Origin: Leptobrachium leishanense
Lineage: Eukaryota > Chordata > Amphibia > Anura > Megophryidae
Direction: 5' to 3'
Assembly (NCBI GenBank): GCA_009667805.1
Contig: CM019068.1
Span: forward strand, 11,202,889-11,266,888
Length of the DNA: 64,000 nt
Shown here: positions 33,510-44,789 of the stretch, in pieces
Numbering within the stretch: the stretch's first letter is position 1
Layout of the letters: each line of letters starts with the position of its first letter
Position numbers and translations under genes: made by a program
Notes under the pieces: generated by a model
Seen by the model: the letters and a program-made list of their open reading frames with translations, nothing else
Database searches by the model: none
What the model was told of the DNA's origin: nothing

Positions 33510-34376
33510 CAGGGTTATTCAGAAAGAACCAATCTGGCCCCAAAATTGCACCGAAATGCACCGAACAGTGAGTTTCCCCATACGGTGCAATTTTGTGGCC
33601 ATTCGGCTATTCAGAGAGAAGGCAGTTTGTCAAATTTTGGCGACTTGCCAGCCAGTACGGTGCTGTTCGACGGCAGTGAAATCCCCCATAGAGAAGCAAT
33701 GGTTAATCTATTCACAGACACCGAACAGCAGAGGAATGTCAGTGAAATGCCCTGATGTTCAGTGGTTTAATTCGGCAGGTTTAATCAGGCGAAACCCATA
33801 GGTTTCAATGTTAAAAATATTCTCGTTTTAATTCAATATCTAATAAACCGCTTATTATTTTAATCTGCAGCAAAAAGTCTCTTTAATTACTTTTTTTAGG
33901 ATTATTTAGACATTTCTCTGGATTTTTTTGACAAAACATTTTTTACGATTTCTGTTAAAATAGCGGTTTTTCTTTTTTCCGTAACAGACCTTTTTATTAT
34001 CATTCATAGGATCTTTATATGTAAATTCCAGACATTTTCATCCAGTAGTTTTTTTGCAAACAGTGTTTCAAATTTGAAACTTTCAATGTTTTTTTTATTT
34101 GTTCGTTTTTTACCCATTCATCGGCTTTTTCCGGCGGCTGGTTGGTGCGCTGCTTTCCGCGGATCGTCTGCTTTTTTTGTTTGCATGCAGTGTTTTTTTG
34201 AGGTTTTGCGCTGGTTTTTCCCTTTGATGCGGCGGTTTTGCGGTGGATTATTTTCAGCTACGTTCGGTGGGTTTTCCCTGCACTTCGGGGACACTGTGGT
34301 GAATGCTGAATTCACTGCAGGGTCGGGGAATTTTAATCCCCAAAGTGCAGGGAACAAAGGAGAACCAAAATGTCTG
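33510..34376 (+). mobile_element. family A, copy A5
   Basis: Left end CAGGGTTATTCAGAAAG after TA. All landmarks are present through 'ggtgaatgctgaattcactg' and 'gggaacaaaggagaaccaaa'. The last bases of the right terminus are lost. Confidence 0.88.
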
Positions 34377-34463
34377 TGATGTCTGTCCCCACCTGGATGT
34401 ATCTCAGCCAATAAGTGCTTTCACCTTCCATTTGTAACGGGTGGTGTGGCGCTCACCCTGGAT

Positions 34464-34905
34464 TAGGGATGTGCGTTTCGGGTTTCGGAATTTCGGAATT
34501 TTCACGAAATTTCCCGATTCGTGTTTTCGGATGCGGCCGAATTTCCGAAAATTTTTAGATCCGAAAATGGCAGATCCGAAAAGTTTTCCGACCCGAAACG
34601 AAATATTTTCGGAATTTTCGAATGGACTTGAAATGTGTCAAATCGAAATTTATTGCTTTGAAACGAGGAGAACAGACTTTCTGAAAAACGAAAATTTCCG
34701 AACTTACGAAAAGTCGATACAAAAAACGAGCTAAGTGATACGAAAATATGAAAAATGGTCGATATTCCGAAAAAAATTACACGAAAAACGAATCGAGCCG
34801 AACCGAATCGAAACAGAAATCGGTCGAAACGAGCCGAATCGAAAAGTTCAAAAATCCGAAAAATCTAACCGAATCGAACCGAAAAAAAATCGGTGCACAA
34901 GCCTA
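34464..34905 (-). mobile_element. hAT-type MITE, family C, copy C4
   Basis: Reverse orientation: TAGGGATGTGCGTTTCGG at the left, CGGTGCACAAGCCTA at the right. Perfect 8-bp duplication CCCTGGAT (34456-34463 and 34906-34913). 442 bp. Confidence 0.97.
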
Positions 34906-34913
34906 CCCTGGAT

Positions 34914-35744
34914 GAGCGTTGTTAGGATCTTAATGGACAGATTTTTCCGATACAAGATTTCAAAACAATGAGGACTGTAATACCTAGTATCCCAAGCCAG
35001 GGAGGTAATAATCAATCCTGAATACCACTTAAGCTCAGTTGGTTTCAAGACCAAGAGACGGCTCGGTGTAAATACATAAACTCTATTCACATAAATACAT
35101 TGTCTGGAGACATGAGCATGACTTGGTATACGAGAAGTGTAATCTATTGTAAATTTGTTTGCGAGGTTGGTGAGTTGAGCAGCCTGCAGGGCAGTCACAC
35201 AATCGGATAACTTGTGGTTAAAGCTGCACCCAGAATGGACTACAACAAACCACTGGATGCCTTGTGATTAGGACTCAAACCAGATGGATTTGTTAACAGA
35301 AAACTTGGGTGGGAAATGAATTCACCAAATAGGCGGGCAGACCTCCAAACAGCAAACCTGCGTTTAAACATAAATACAGAAAACCGCGCATACAAAATAC
35401 CAAGGGAACAAGCAAGAGAATCGTCAAATAGGAAAGCCATGTCAAAAACCTAATGCGGGGTCCTCGTACTAGCTAGTCGGTAACTGGGTAGTCAATCAGC
35501 AATGAATACAATACAGCAGGCGATGCAGAAACTATACTCCACGTCAGGGCGACGAGCAGATCCTCTTGCCCTGCTTTAAAAGCCGGTGGCTCCTCCTCAT
35601 TATGCCAAGCCCCGCCCCCTCAGATGCCGATCTGCCAGCTCTAACTACTGGCAACCGATCAGCCAGTGATGCCGCCGGGTGCCCTGACTCCCCAGGAAGC
35701 GCCGCGTGGGCCGAAGATGTCACACCATTGGATAATTACTGCAG
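34914..35744. other. possible LTR-type sequence, unproven
   Basis: Long moderately complex stretch including 'gcaatgaatacaatacagca', 'cctcttgccctgctttaaaa' and a GC-rich end ('ccccgccccctcagatgccg'), the style of a Gypsy LTR with its promoter on the minus strand. No second LTR, primer site or coding domain is present. The frame at 35566-35751 is not recognised. Confidence 0.25.
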
Positions 35745-36180
35745 GGGTTAATATGTTTCAGCATAAAATGAGGTCATGTGACTCCCTGAATATACTGAAT
35801 GAGCAGGTTTTCCCATCAATGGGTTTTTTCTCCCCTGATGGCACAGCGGGCATATTCCAAGATGGCAATGCCAGGATTTATCGGGCTCAAATTGTGCAAG
35901 AGTGGTTGAGGGAGCATGAGACACCATTTTCACACATGGATTGGCCACCGCACAGTCCAGACCTTAACCCCATTGAGGTTAATCTTTGGGATAATGTGCT
36001 GGAGAAGACTTTACGCAGCGCCGCGACTCTCCCATCATCAATACAAGATCTTGCCACAAATTAATGCCACTCTGGATGCCAATAAATGCTGTGACATTGC
36101 ATGAGCTTATCCACACCATGCGGCGGCGAATGTGTGCCGCAATCACAGCAAAAGGCGGCACAACCAGATATTACAGCGTG
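35745..36180 (+). pseudogene. Tc1-like transposase C-terminal relic (third Tc1 type)
   Basis: The frame to 36064 contains, after a non-homologous start, [20 protein letters not shown] (about 35810-35870), [32 protein letters not shown] with the third catalytic residue (Glu), then [13 protein letters not shown] second piece after a stop at 36062 continues in another frame toward the C-terminus (AAITAKGGTT-like residues at 36140-36165). In the second acidic motif the expected QDDNARIH reads QDGNARIY, so a catalytic Asp is replaced by Gly. N-terminal DNA-binding and first-Asp regions are absent. The inserted Val-Asn in [10 protein letters not shown] is another decay sign. The copy is dead and its inverted repeats are not visible. 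Confidence 0.85.
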
Positions 36181-36276
36181 TGAGTTCTTGTTTTTGCCAG
36201 GCATCGTGTATGTCTGTGTATATACAGTATGCATATATTTATTTATCACTCCTATGCAGAACATCTTGCCTTATTA

Positions 36277-36725
36277 GGCTGGGGTCAGACGAGCGTAGTG
36301 TTCACGTCCGTGATTGCGCCTAAAAGTACGTCCGTGATAGCATGAAAGTAAGTCCATTGGAGCCTGACACATGAAGTACGTCCGCACTGAACTGCGGACG
36401 CACAACGGCCGCGGCAAACGGATGCAGGTTAGGCAAGAACGTAATACTGCTAGAACGGACGTGCGGAGTGCGCCACGTCCATAACGTCTGCATAGCTTTG
36501 TGTGTGAGTGATGGAGCGAGGTCAGACGGACTGCATTTATACGTCCAGCATTTTTCACGGACAGAATGTTTTTTCATTGTAATTTATTTTTCCCTCCTAC
36601 ATCCGTCATAAAGTAACTTCAGTGAAAAAACGGACTGTGTGACCACTACTGCGTCATCCGTACTGACGATGTCCGTACTGCACGGACGTACAGTCCGTAG
36701 AAATCACGCTCGTCTGACCCCAGCC
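36277..36725 (-). mobile_element. TTAA-target MITE, family B, copy B4
   Basis: GGCTGGGGTCAGACGAGCGT at the left and GACCCCAGCC at the right. Relative to B1 it is reversed (B1's left-hand 'gtgatttctacgga' is at B4's right). It has one copy of the 15-bp unit that is present six times in B1. The TTAA flanks are decayed (ATTA/TTAT). Confidence 0.85.
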
Positions 36726-37551
36726 TTATATATGTGGCACCCCGGAATAAAGTGGCACATGATGTCCTTTGTTATTACAGAGACGTCCCACGTAATGTAA
36801 ACAGACAGAATGTTCCATTATTGATCGTTCACATCTTACATCGGATGCACATACTGTATCTGAGAACATCGTTTATTGTTACAAGCTGCTCAGACTCCAC
36901 AATTTGGAACATTTCGGTCCTGGGGAAGAGAAAGAGATACTGACATCTACTGTTAAACATTTATTGTGTAAATAGATTTCAGTTTAAGATTATAGAAAAT
37001 TATGGATAATTAATCAAGCATAAAAAAAACAGACGAACTGATGAGAAAATGAACTTTCCGGACCCTTAAAAATATTTTAAAAAAAATGCCAGAAAGCTGT
37101 AATTGAAGATTTAATGAAATTTTCATTAGTAATTGTTTCGGATTTTTTTTATTTCATGTGACATGTTGCAGATCCATGCAGCTTGTGTCAAAGCACCTAA
37201 AGCTTCGCATTGTGTCACAACATGTGACCTACTGAGTGACTAGTAAATGAGAGGACCACATGACAAGAAGATAATCATGATTTTTACACCTGATCTGCTA
37301 TCGTTTAATTTACAGATTATTTAATAAATGTCATGCGCAGAACCAGTGAATCATTCTGCAAACCTAGGAATTCTCTAGTGTGATACATTGTTAGACTTTT
37401 ATACGTTATAGTAACATATTCATATTGTGTGATTTCTTGTGATGCGTCACATCTAGACTGTGACCGTTTCCTTAATTCTGTCTTTACCTTCCACGTGGTT
37501 TCTGTGACTGAGGCTGATGATTTGAATGAATCCAAAGTGTTTGCTACTTAA
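36726..37551. other. no recognised gene
   Basis: AT-rich complex DNA. No repeat landmark or coding frame is supported. Confidence 0.4.
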
Positions 37552-37647
37552 CCCTTTGACTACCAAGTGGTTTTGCATAAAACCACTGGCAGGGACAAAT
37601 GGTTTTATGGAAAACCAGTTTAATTTACACCTTAACTCTATCACTAC

Positions 37648-37735
37648 GCACACACACACACACACACATGCACCTACACACACATGCACACATTTAACAC
37701 ACAAGAATTTGACACACAAACACACACACACTGTA
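37648..37735 (+). repeat. CA dinucleotide microsatellite (imperfect)
   Basis: (CA)n with interruptions, 37648-37735. Frames reading Thr-His or Val-Cys repeats through it are artefacts. Confidence 0.9.
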
Positions 37736-37825
37736 AATGCATTGTAATAGCTTTACAGACTGTATGCAGTATTTGACACACAGACCCTCTGCTGGTCAAT
37801 CCCAGTAGTGCAGCAGGAGACATTC

Positions 37826-37956
37826 AGGCCTATATTACAAAGTTGGTGCTAACTTAACCAGAGCTGTTGTAAACTTACCAGAGCCATTATAGTCTATGGA
37901 GTTGTTAAGTTTACAACAGTTCTGGTTAAGTTAACACCAGTTTTGTAATACTGCCC
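37826..37956. mobile_element. palindromic MITE K, about 130 bp
   Basis: 'TATTACAAAGTTGGTGCTAA' pairs with 'TTAACACCAGTTTTGTAATA' at the other end. Inner arms 'agagctgttgtaaactta' and 'taagtttacaacagttct' pair too, with a 20-bp loop around 'atagtctatgga'. A half copy lies at 20690-20775. Confidence 0.8.
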
Positions 37957-38188
37957 TCAATGTCTGTTTCAGAATCTGACAATATTGTGGGAGCTGTGGC
38001 TGCTACGTCTGATGTACGGTAACTTCAGGGACATTTTCTGAAGCTCACATGAAAATACATTTCCTTGCGACAAACCACATTAGTTTGCAATCCTCCAGAT
38101 TATGTACGGATGGCGTTAACTCAATCTCATGCACCTGTACATGCTTTTGAAGATCGAGTCACATCGATTGTGGTAGTGAAGAGGTTAA

Positions 38189-39235
38189 ATCCAGCTGTGA
38201 CTTTGCATGCCTGTGTTGCACAATGATCAGCTACATTGTTGCAACATTAAAGTAGACATACGTCAAGGACAAAATAGAGGAAGAAAGAGATTGTAGCACA
38301 AAATACCTGCACCCTGCACTATTATTCAGCTATAATGAAATATTGCAAACCTTTTTAACGATTCAAAGAGAATCCTGAAGCACTTGGCGTTAGGGATAAC
38401 ATATTTAGGAAACAATGGCATTCCTTTAATGATGCCCAGTGTTTGCGGTGACTCCTCTGCCCCTTTAAGACAATATCATGTTCCGGCGCCTGTTCTGCGC
38501 ACGCTATGTCACCTTTATGTATTATTCTAACAGCTTGGAAATAAATTGCTCAGCATTAACTATGCATTTAGTGATTTGTTTCTGGGACACAGCAGGGGAG
38601 AAATAATTCTGACTATCCCTTAGTTTGCTGTTTAGTGATGAAGGGATGCGAGCGCTCTCGGCACATTATTTAAACATGAGTAAACTGTTTGGTTGACATT
38701 TAGAGGAGAAGAGACCACGGAACCAGCAGGGAAATAAACACAATTTGTCTTGAGAAACCACCCAGTCACTAGAATAACTTATTCAGTCATCTCTCTATTC
38801 ATTACTATTTTATACAACATCTATTTCCAGGGAAATCAGATTACAAAGTGTCTCCTGGGAGAGCGCTGCTTCGCATTGTTTCATAATAAAGTATTGATTT
38901 CCTGGTCACTGTCCTCAAACTTTAACATTTTTTAACATTTCTCCTATATTCACAGACCCCTGGCTTCTCGTGGGGTACCGCTCTGACGCGGGTTTATTAA
39001 ATCTTTCCAGTGTCATTGATGGCTTGTAATGCAATACGAGACGGCTTTAATTCCTCTGCCGGGTTATAAACGGTGTACTCAGCATTCTGTGCTGTTATTT
39101 TACTGTTTTGCTCGATGATCGTCAAACAGAAAAGCGTCTCTCATTAAAACAGTAAATAAAAAATAAATACTCGATCCAAGACACGACCCGTCCATGGCAT
39201 ATGTTGATTCTGAAACTGTATTTTCACCTGGCAAT
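38189..39235. other. complex non-repetitive sequence
   Basis: About 1 kb with balanced composition and no repeat landmark; several blocks such as 38460-38640 look like ordinary single-copy DNA. No gene is recognised. Candidate for conserved non-coding DNA only by exclusion. Confidence 0.3.
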
Positions 39236-39449
39236 GTCAGCATTAGGGATGATCTGTTCGGTTCGACGTGTTCGGAGTTCGATTCGAACATCGCCAGTTC
39301 GTATGTTCGCGAACTTCGAACATTTCCGCATGTTCGCCGCATGTTCGCCCACAATGCACCACAATAGACCACAATGTACTTTTCCACTGGCCTGAAGCTT
39401 GTAATTGGCTACAGCCTGCACCTGACCACAGTTTAGGTGCAAGACTATG

Positions 39450-39533
39450 CCAATCACGGCTCAGAGTCCTGATTGGGCAAATTTTGCCCAATCATGGGCT
39501 CACAGAGCTAAGTCCCGCAGCACACTATATAAA
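39450..39533 (+). promoter_or_regulatory. putative hAT promoter: CCAAT boxes and TATA box
   Basis: CCAAT at 39450-39454 and 39488-39492, ATTGG (inverted CCAAT) at 39472-39476, and TATATAAA at 39526-39533. Spacing is that of a conventional RNA polymerase II promoter, reading toward the transposase. MITE D contains a related CCAAT-rich block. Prediction only. Confidence 0.55.
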
Positions 39534-39589
39534 GCATCCCTTGCAGCCCCAGCACGTGTTTTTTGAGAGGAGATTGTTAGTGTTTTCTC

Positions 39590-40500
39590 ACTGCCAGTCT
39601 GCCAGCAGCTATTGGGGGGGGTCTCATTTCTACAAAATATCTGGGAATTGTTGCAATCTTCGTGCTCTCACTGCCACCAACTATTTTGGGGGTCTCATTT
39701 CTACAAAAATATCGGGGAATTATTTTAATCTTTGTGTTCTCACTGCCACCAGCAATTGTGGGGGTCTCATTTCTACAAAATATCGGGGAATTATTTTAAT
39801 CTTTGTGTTCTCACTGCCACCAGCAATTGTGGGGGTCTCATTTCTACAAAATATCTGGGAATTGTTCTAATCTTTGTGTTCTCACTGCCACCAACTATTT
39901 TGGGGGTCTCATTTCTACAAAAATATCTGGGAATTGTTGTAATCTTTGTGTTCTCACTGCCACCAACTATTTTGGGGGTTAGTCATTTATACGAAATATC
40001 TGGGAATTGTTGTAATCTGTGTGTTCTCACTGCCACCCATCAGGGGGTCTCACTGATTTATAGGACGTTTCTGGGAATTGTAATCTGTGTCTTCTCACTG
40101 CCAGCTATCAGGGGGTCCTACATACTTCTAGAAGATTTCTGCGAATTGTAATCTGTGTCTTGTCACTGTTGCCAGCGATCAGGGGGTCCTATCAGGGGGT
40201 CTCACTGATTTATACAAGGTTTCTGGGAAATATAATCTGTGTCTAGTCACTGCCACCCAACAGGGGGTCTCACTGATTTATAGGAGTTTTCTGGGAATTG
40301 TAATCTGTGTCTTGTCACTGTTGCCAGCTATCAGGGGGTCCTATAAGGGGGTCTCACTGACTTGTAGGTGGTTTCTGGGAATTGTAATTTGTGTCTTGTC
40401 ACTGCCACCCATCAGGGGCTCTCACTGATTTATAGGAGGCTTCTGGGAATTGTAATCTGTGTCTTGTCACTGGCTGCCAGTTATCAGGGTGTCTCACTGA
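39590..40500 (+). repeat. 72-bp tandem array in the hAT 5' region, about 12 units
   Basis: Units carry 'ctcactgccaccaactattt', 'gggggtctcatttctac' and 'ctgggaattgttgtaatct'. Units toward the right are shorter and diverged ('caccatcagggggtctcact'). The array lies between the promoter and the first coding segment, so it would be transcribed as 5' leader or intron. Confidence 0.9.
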
Positions 40501-40630
40501 GTTATACCAGAGTTATGGAAATCTTTAATCTTTATACCAGAGATGAATCAGAGTTCTGCAGCATATCTCCAAATTATATAACAGAGTTGAATCAGAGTTC
40601 TGTATATCTTTAATCTATATATCACTCACC

Positions 40631-43600
40631 ATGTCAGACAGACCAAAAACGACAGGCAGACGCTCCCAGACACAGATAAGAGGGCAAGCAGCCTCTGTGT
40701 CGGGAGGCTGTGCCTCTGGTCGTCGTGGACGTGGTGCATCCTCTGCAGGGGCACGCTTGTCCTTTCTAACTGGTGCTGGCCGTCTTAAGCAGCAGCAACA
40801 TACCGAGGATTTGGTGGATTGGCTAAATAGAAAGCATCTAATTGCAGCATCCATGTCTACCACTACTCCTGCCGTAGCCTCACTATCACACACAGAAGAG
40901 TCAGCTGAATTGTTTGTCTACAATGACAGTGACATGCTGCTTGAGGATGCGCAGCAACTACAGTGCTCTGATTCAATCTCTGAGGTTGAGGAAGGGAGTA
41001 TAATCAACCTAGAGGAAGGGGGTGCCAGTGATGATACACAAATAACTGGCACTCATGTTGCCCCAGCAGCTGCAGCATACTGCTAAGTTGGCTCCAGTGA
41101 CGAGGAGATAGGGGGTGATGACAATGATGATGAGGTCACTGACTCCACCTAGGTGCCTGATCGAACAGATGAGTCAAGTGAGGAGGAGGAGGCACAAAAT
41201 ACACGAGGCACAACGTCCTCTATGACCAACCGTAGCACTAGCCAGTCCAAGGCATCCGATGTCAGAGCTGCTCAGGTGCGGAACGCTGTTGTCTCAAAGC
41301 ACACATCCAGGAACTCTGCTGTCTGGGAGTTCTTTAAGAAATGTGCAGCAGATCGCACAGTTGCTCTTTGTAATCTATGACAGATGAGGCTCAAGCGAGG
41401 GAAAGACACTGGACGCTTGGGTACCACATGCTTGAGGTGACATATGACCACCTGCCATGCATCCCGTTGGTGCAAAACTTTGCGTAGGTCATCCTCACCT
41501 GTCTCTACCCCCACTATATGTCCTGCCATGTCATTGACTCCAACCTCCACTGACAGGGATGATGCTACAGTAATGGATGAACCAGCTCCTTCCTCACAAT
41601 GTGACAGCATCCCATCAGCTGAAGATTTACGCAGTCAGATTACGTTGCCCCAGCTGCTGCAGCGTAAGAAAAAATATAGTCCCAACCATCCCCAAGCACA
41701 GCGTCTAAATTCCAGCTTAGCAAAATTACTCGCATTGCAGCTGCTGCCTTTCCAGCTGGTGGACTCTGCTTCATTCAGTAAATTTGCTGAATGTGCTGTA
41801 CCACAGTGGCAGGTTCCAAAACGCCATTTCTTTTCACGGAAGGCCATTCCAGCACTATACCAGCACGTGGAAGACAATGTTATGGAGTCATTGGGAAAGG
41901 CAGTCAGCAGCAAGGTGCATGTGACTTTAGACATGTAGTCCAGAAAGCATGGACAGGGCCGTTACATTTCCTTCACTGCACACTGGGTAACTCTGATTGC
42001 AGCTGGGAGGGATCCAAGACGGGGCTCTGTGCTGGAGCTTGTTCATCCACCACGCCTCCAGAAAGCTGTTTGTATGAGGTCTGTCTGCTCCACCACCACC
42101 TCTCCCTCTTCCTCCTCCTCCTTCTCTGTCTCTGGTGAAGTGGCAGTTAAACCAAGTTTAAGTGGTAGGGGCTACACAATGGCTCAAGCAAAAAGATGCC
42201 ATACTGTGCTTGAGCTGGTTTGTTTAGGGGACAGGAGCCACACCAGGCCAGAAATTCTGTCAGCTCTGCAGGGGCAGGTGCAGAGATGTGGTTAACACCA
42301 CGCCAGCTTCAGCTGGGGATGGTCGTCTGTGATAATGGCAGAAAACTTCTCTCCGCCCTACGACAGGGTAAGTGGACGCATATACCATGCCTAGCACACA
42401 TCCTAAATCTGGTGGTACAGCGTTTCCTAACCATGTAAACAGGGCTGGCAGAGCTTGTCAGCCAGGCCAGAAAAGTCTGCAGCCACTTAGACGGTCATTC
42501 CCAACAAGTGTTCACCTGGCAGAAACTCAAAGAGAATTCCACCTTCCCACAAACCGTCTGATCTGTGACATGCCCACCAGGTGGAACTCGACATTAGCAA
42601 TGCTGCAGCGTCCGCACAAGCAGCAGAGGGCCATCAATGAGTACCTGTTTGAGTATGGCACAAGGACAGGTTCAGGTCAAATTGTTTTTTTTCCCCGCCG
42701 CAGTGGCTGATGATCAAGGATGCATGCACTGTACTGTCACCATTTGAGGAGGCAACGAGGATAGTGAGCAGGGACAGTGCATGCATCAGTGACACAATTC
42801 CTTTAGTGTTCCTGCTGGAGCACACTCTGCGAGGCTCTCTCTCTCTCTAGAGGCAGAGCAGCGGGAGGGAGAAGAGGACTTCCCTAGCTCTCAAGGCCCC
42901 AGTCTTTCTGCAGACAGCATTCCCACGGGTCCTCAGATCAGACAGGATGAGGATGAGGAGGAATATTTAAGTAGTGGGGGCATTGAATGTGGGGATTCCT
43001 CAAGGGAGGGTTTTGAGTGCCCAGAAACCCAAGGACTAGTACGTGGCTGGGAGGAGGAAGTGCACGATGGGGTCATCCTCATTGACCAGGAAGACTCGGA
43101 AGCTAATGCCACCTCCAACCTATGCTGCATGGGCTCCCTTATCCTGCAAAGCCTGCTAAAGGACCCCAGGATTCGTGCTATCAAGGAGAGTTATCATTAC
43201 TGGTTGGCAACCCTTCTTGATCCACGATACAAGGGTAAAGTTGCAGAGCTCATCCTGCCCGCACAGAGGGAGCACAGGATGAAACAACTTGAGGACTCTC
43301 TACAGCAACACTTGTGTAACACCTTTCCAGACACTGGTAGGTTACCAAGTGATGACACACGTGCTTCTGAGGCTGCAGATGATCAGAGGAAGAGCGGTGA
43401 AGGCCGGGGCTGCATGACTGATGCCTTTTTAAAAATTTTTAGTCCACGACTCCCAGGGACGTCAAATGTAGGCACTCATTTCCAGCGTCTTCACCATATG
43501 GTGCAGGACTACCTAGGGGCAAGGGCAGACCTGGATACCTTTCCAGCAGATGATCCACTGGCTTACCGGGTGTTGAGATTGGATCACTGGCCAGAACTTA

Positions 43601-43680
43601 GCCAATATGCTATGCAGCTACTAGGTTGCCCTTCATCCAGCGTGCTTTCTGTCCCCCAGGGCACTACCCGGACCCCCATA
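40631..43680 (+). pseudogene. hAT transposase (BED finger, Ac/ZBED-like), multiply disrupted
   Basis: Starts at MSDRPKTTGRRS (40631), an Arg/Gly-rich then acidic N-terminus. A BED zinc finger spans about 41320-41500: VWEFFKKCAADR, CNL, then the second Cys codon is TGA (41378-41380), GRLGTTCLR, another TGA for Arg (41435), HMTTCH. The catalytic region includes HVTLDM with a stop for the following Trp (41936-41938), HGQGRYISFTAHWVTLIAAG, VVCDNGRKLLSALRQG, HIPCLAHILNLVVQRF, and DMPTRWNSTLAML (about 42566). Downstream is YHYWLATLLDPRYKG and the start of the dimerisation domain, WPELSQYAMQLLGCPSSSVLS. The usual continuation ERxFS...G is missing: the C-terminus is deleted. At least five in-frame stops (41084, 41151, 41378, 41435, 41936) and frameshifts near 42290, 42440 and 42700 are seen. 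It cannot make a functional protein. Confidence 0.93.
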
Positions 43681-43900
43681 CACCTTTTATGGCAAATATC
43701 TTGCATATATGCCCTCTTGCAGGGCACTCTAAAAAACCGAACTTTTGAGTCCCATTGACTTGCATTGAGTTCGGTTCGTGTTCGCGTTCGAACTCAAACT
43801 TTTGAAATTGTTCGAATGCGAACCAAACACGGAGGTGTTCGGCTCATCCCTAGTCAGCATCCATCCTACATGAGGCTGTCACAGGTGTAATAGATATAAG

Positions 43901-44645
43901 CAGTTATTCAGAGAGCGCTGATCTGGCCCCGAAATATCATCGAACAGGGAATTTCCCCATACGGTGACATTTCGGGGCCATTCGGCTATTCAGAAAGCAG
44001 ACAGTTTGCCAAATTTTGACGAATTGCCAGGAAGTACAGTGCCTGTTCGGTAGTGAAATCCCACATAGAGAAGAAATGGTTAATCTATTCACATTGAACA
44101 GCAGAGAAATGCCAGTGAAATGCCCTGCTGTTCAGTGGTTTCATTCGGCAGTTTTATTCAGGCGAATCCTATAGGCTTCAATGTTAAAAATATTCCCATT
44201 ATTATTCAATATCTAATAAACCGTTTATTATTTTAAGCTGCAGCAAGAAGTCTCTTTATTTATTGATTTTTTTAGTATCTTTTAAGGATTTTTTGGGATT
44301 TTTTTGGCAATTTCTTTTCTCAGTTTTTCTTAAATAGTGTTTTTCTTTTTTGTAACAGTCCTTTTTATTATCATTCATAGGATTTTATATGTAAAGTCCA
44401 GGCATTTTCGTTCAGTAGTTTTTTTGCAAACGGCGTTTCAATCTTGAAAATGTCAAGCGTTCTGCTTTTTTATTTTTACCCCATATGTTAGTTTGTCGAC
44501 TTTTTCCGGCGGCTGCTCTGCGCTGTGATCGTCGGCTCGTTGGCCTTTTTTCCGACGTGTTTGGCGTGTTTTTTGTGGCGGTTACAGCAGATTTTCGGTG
44601 GGTTTTCGGCGGGTGTTCAACGGTGTTTAGATTGTTCAGAAGTAG
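43901..44645 (+). mobile_element. family A, copy A6, 3' truncated
   Basis: Starts CAGTTATTCAGAGAGCG (two G lost from the terminus). Landmarks run to 'cggtgggttttcggcgggtg', then homology stops at about 44645, where element L begins. Confidence 0.85.
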
Positions 44646-44789
44646 TTTTTTCTTTAAACCTATGAAAGTTTTATTTTCTTCAAATCACAATATAAATATA
44701 TATCCACATCACTTTAATACTAGTTTAGGAATAATCTGTGAGACTATTATTGGGTGGAAGGCTCTGATCCATTTATATGATTTTATATA

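Larger units (their letters stand above)
37552..38184. mobile_element. TTAA-target element R, about 633 bp
   Basis: TTAA at 37548-37551 and 38185-38188. The left terminus CCCTTTGACTACCAAGTGG pairs with the right terminus GTGGTAGTGAAGAGG. The same terminal wording (CCCYTTCACTACCAAG) marks the edge of family S (63539), the right edge of element L (46364) and, more weakly, element Q. The interior holds a CA microsatellite and the K MITE. piggyBac-like by target preference only. Confidence 0.6.
39244..43852 (+). mobile_element. full-length hAT transposon, 4609 bp, transposase inactivated
   Basis: Ends TAGGGATGATCTGTTCGG and CGGCTCATCCCTA. Perfect 8-bp target duplication GTCAGCAT (39236-39243 and 43853-43860). 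Subterminal DNA is rich in 'ttcgaa/gttcg' words at both ends, as in families C and D. Order inside: left terminus, promoter-like region with three CCAAT boxes and a TATA box, a 72-bp tandem array, a BED-finger hAT transposase gene broken by stops and frameshifts, right terminus. Confidence 0.96.

Noticed and set aside
37453..37747. Cys/Val-rich frame on the minus strand
   Set aside because: Reads through a CA microsatellite.
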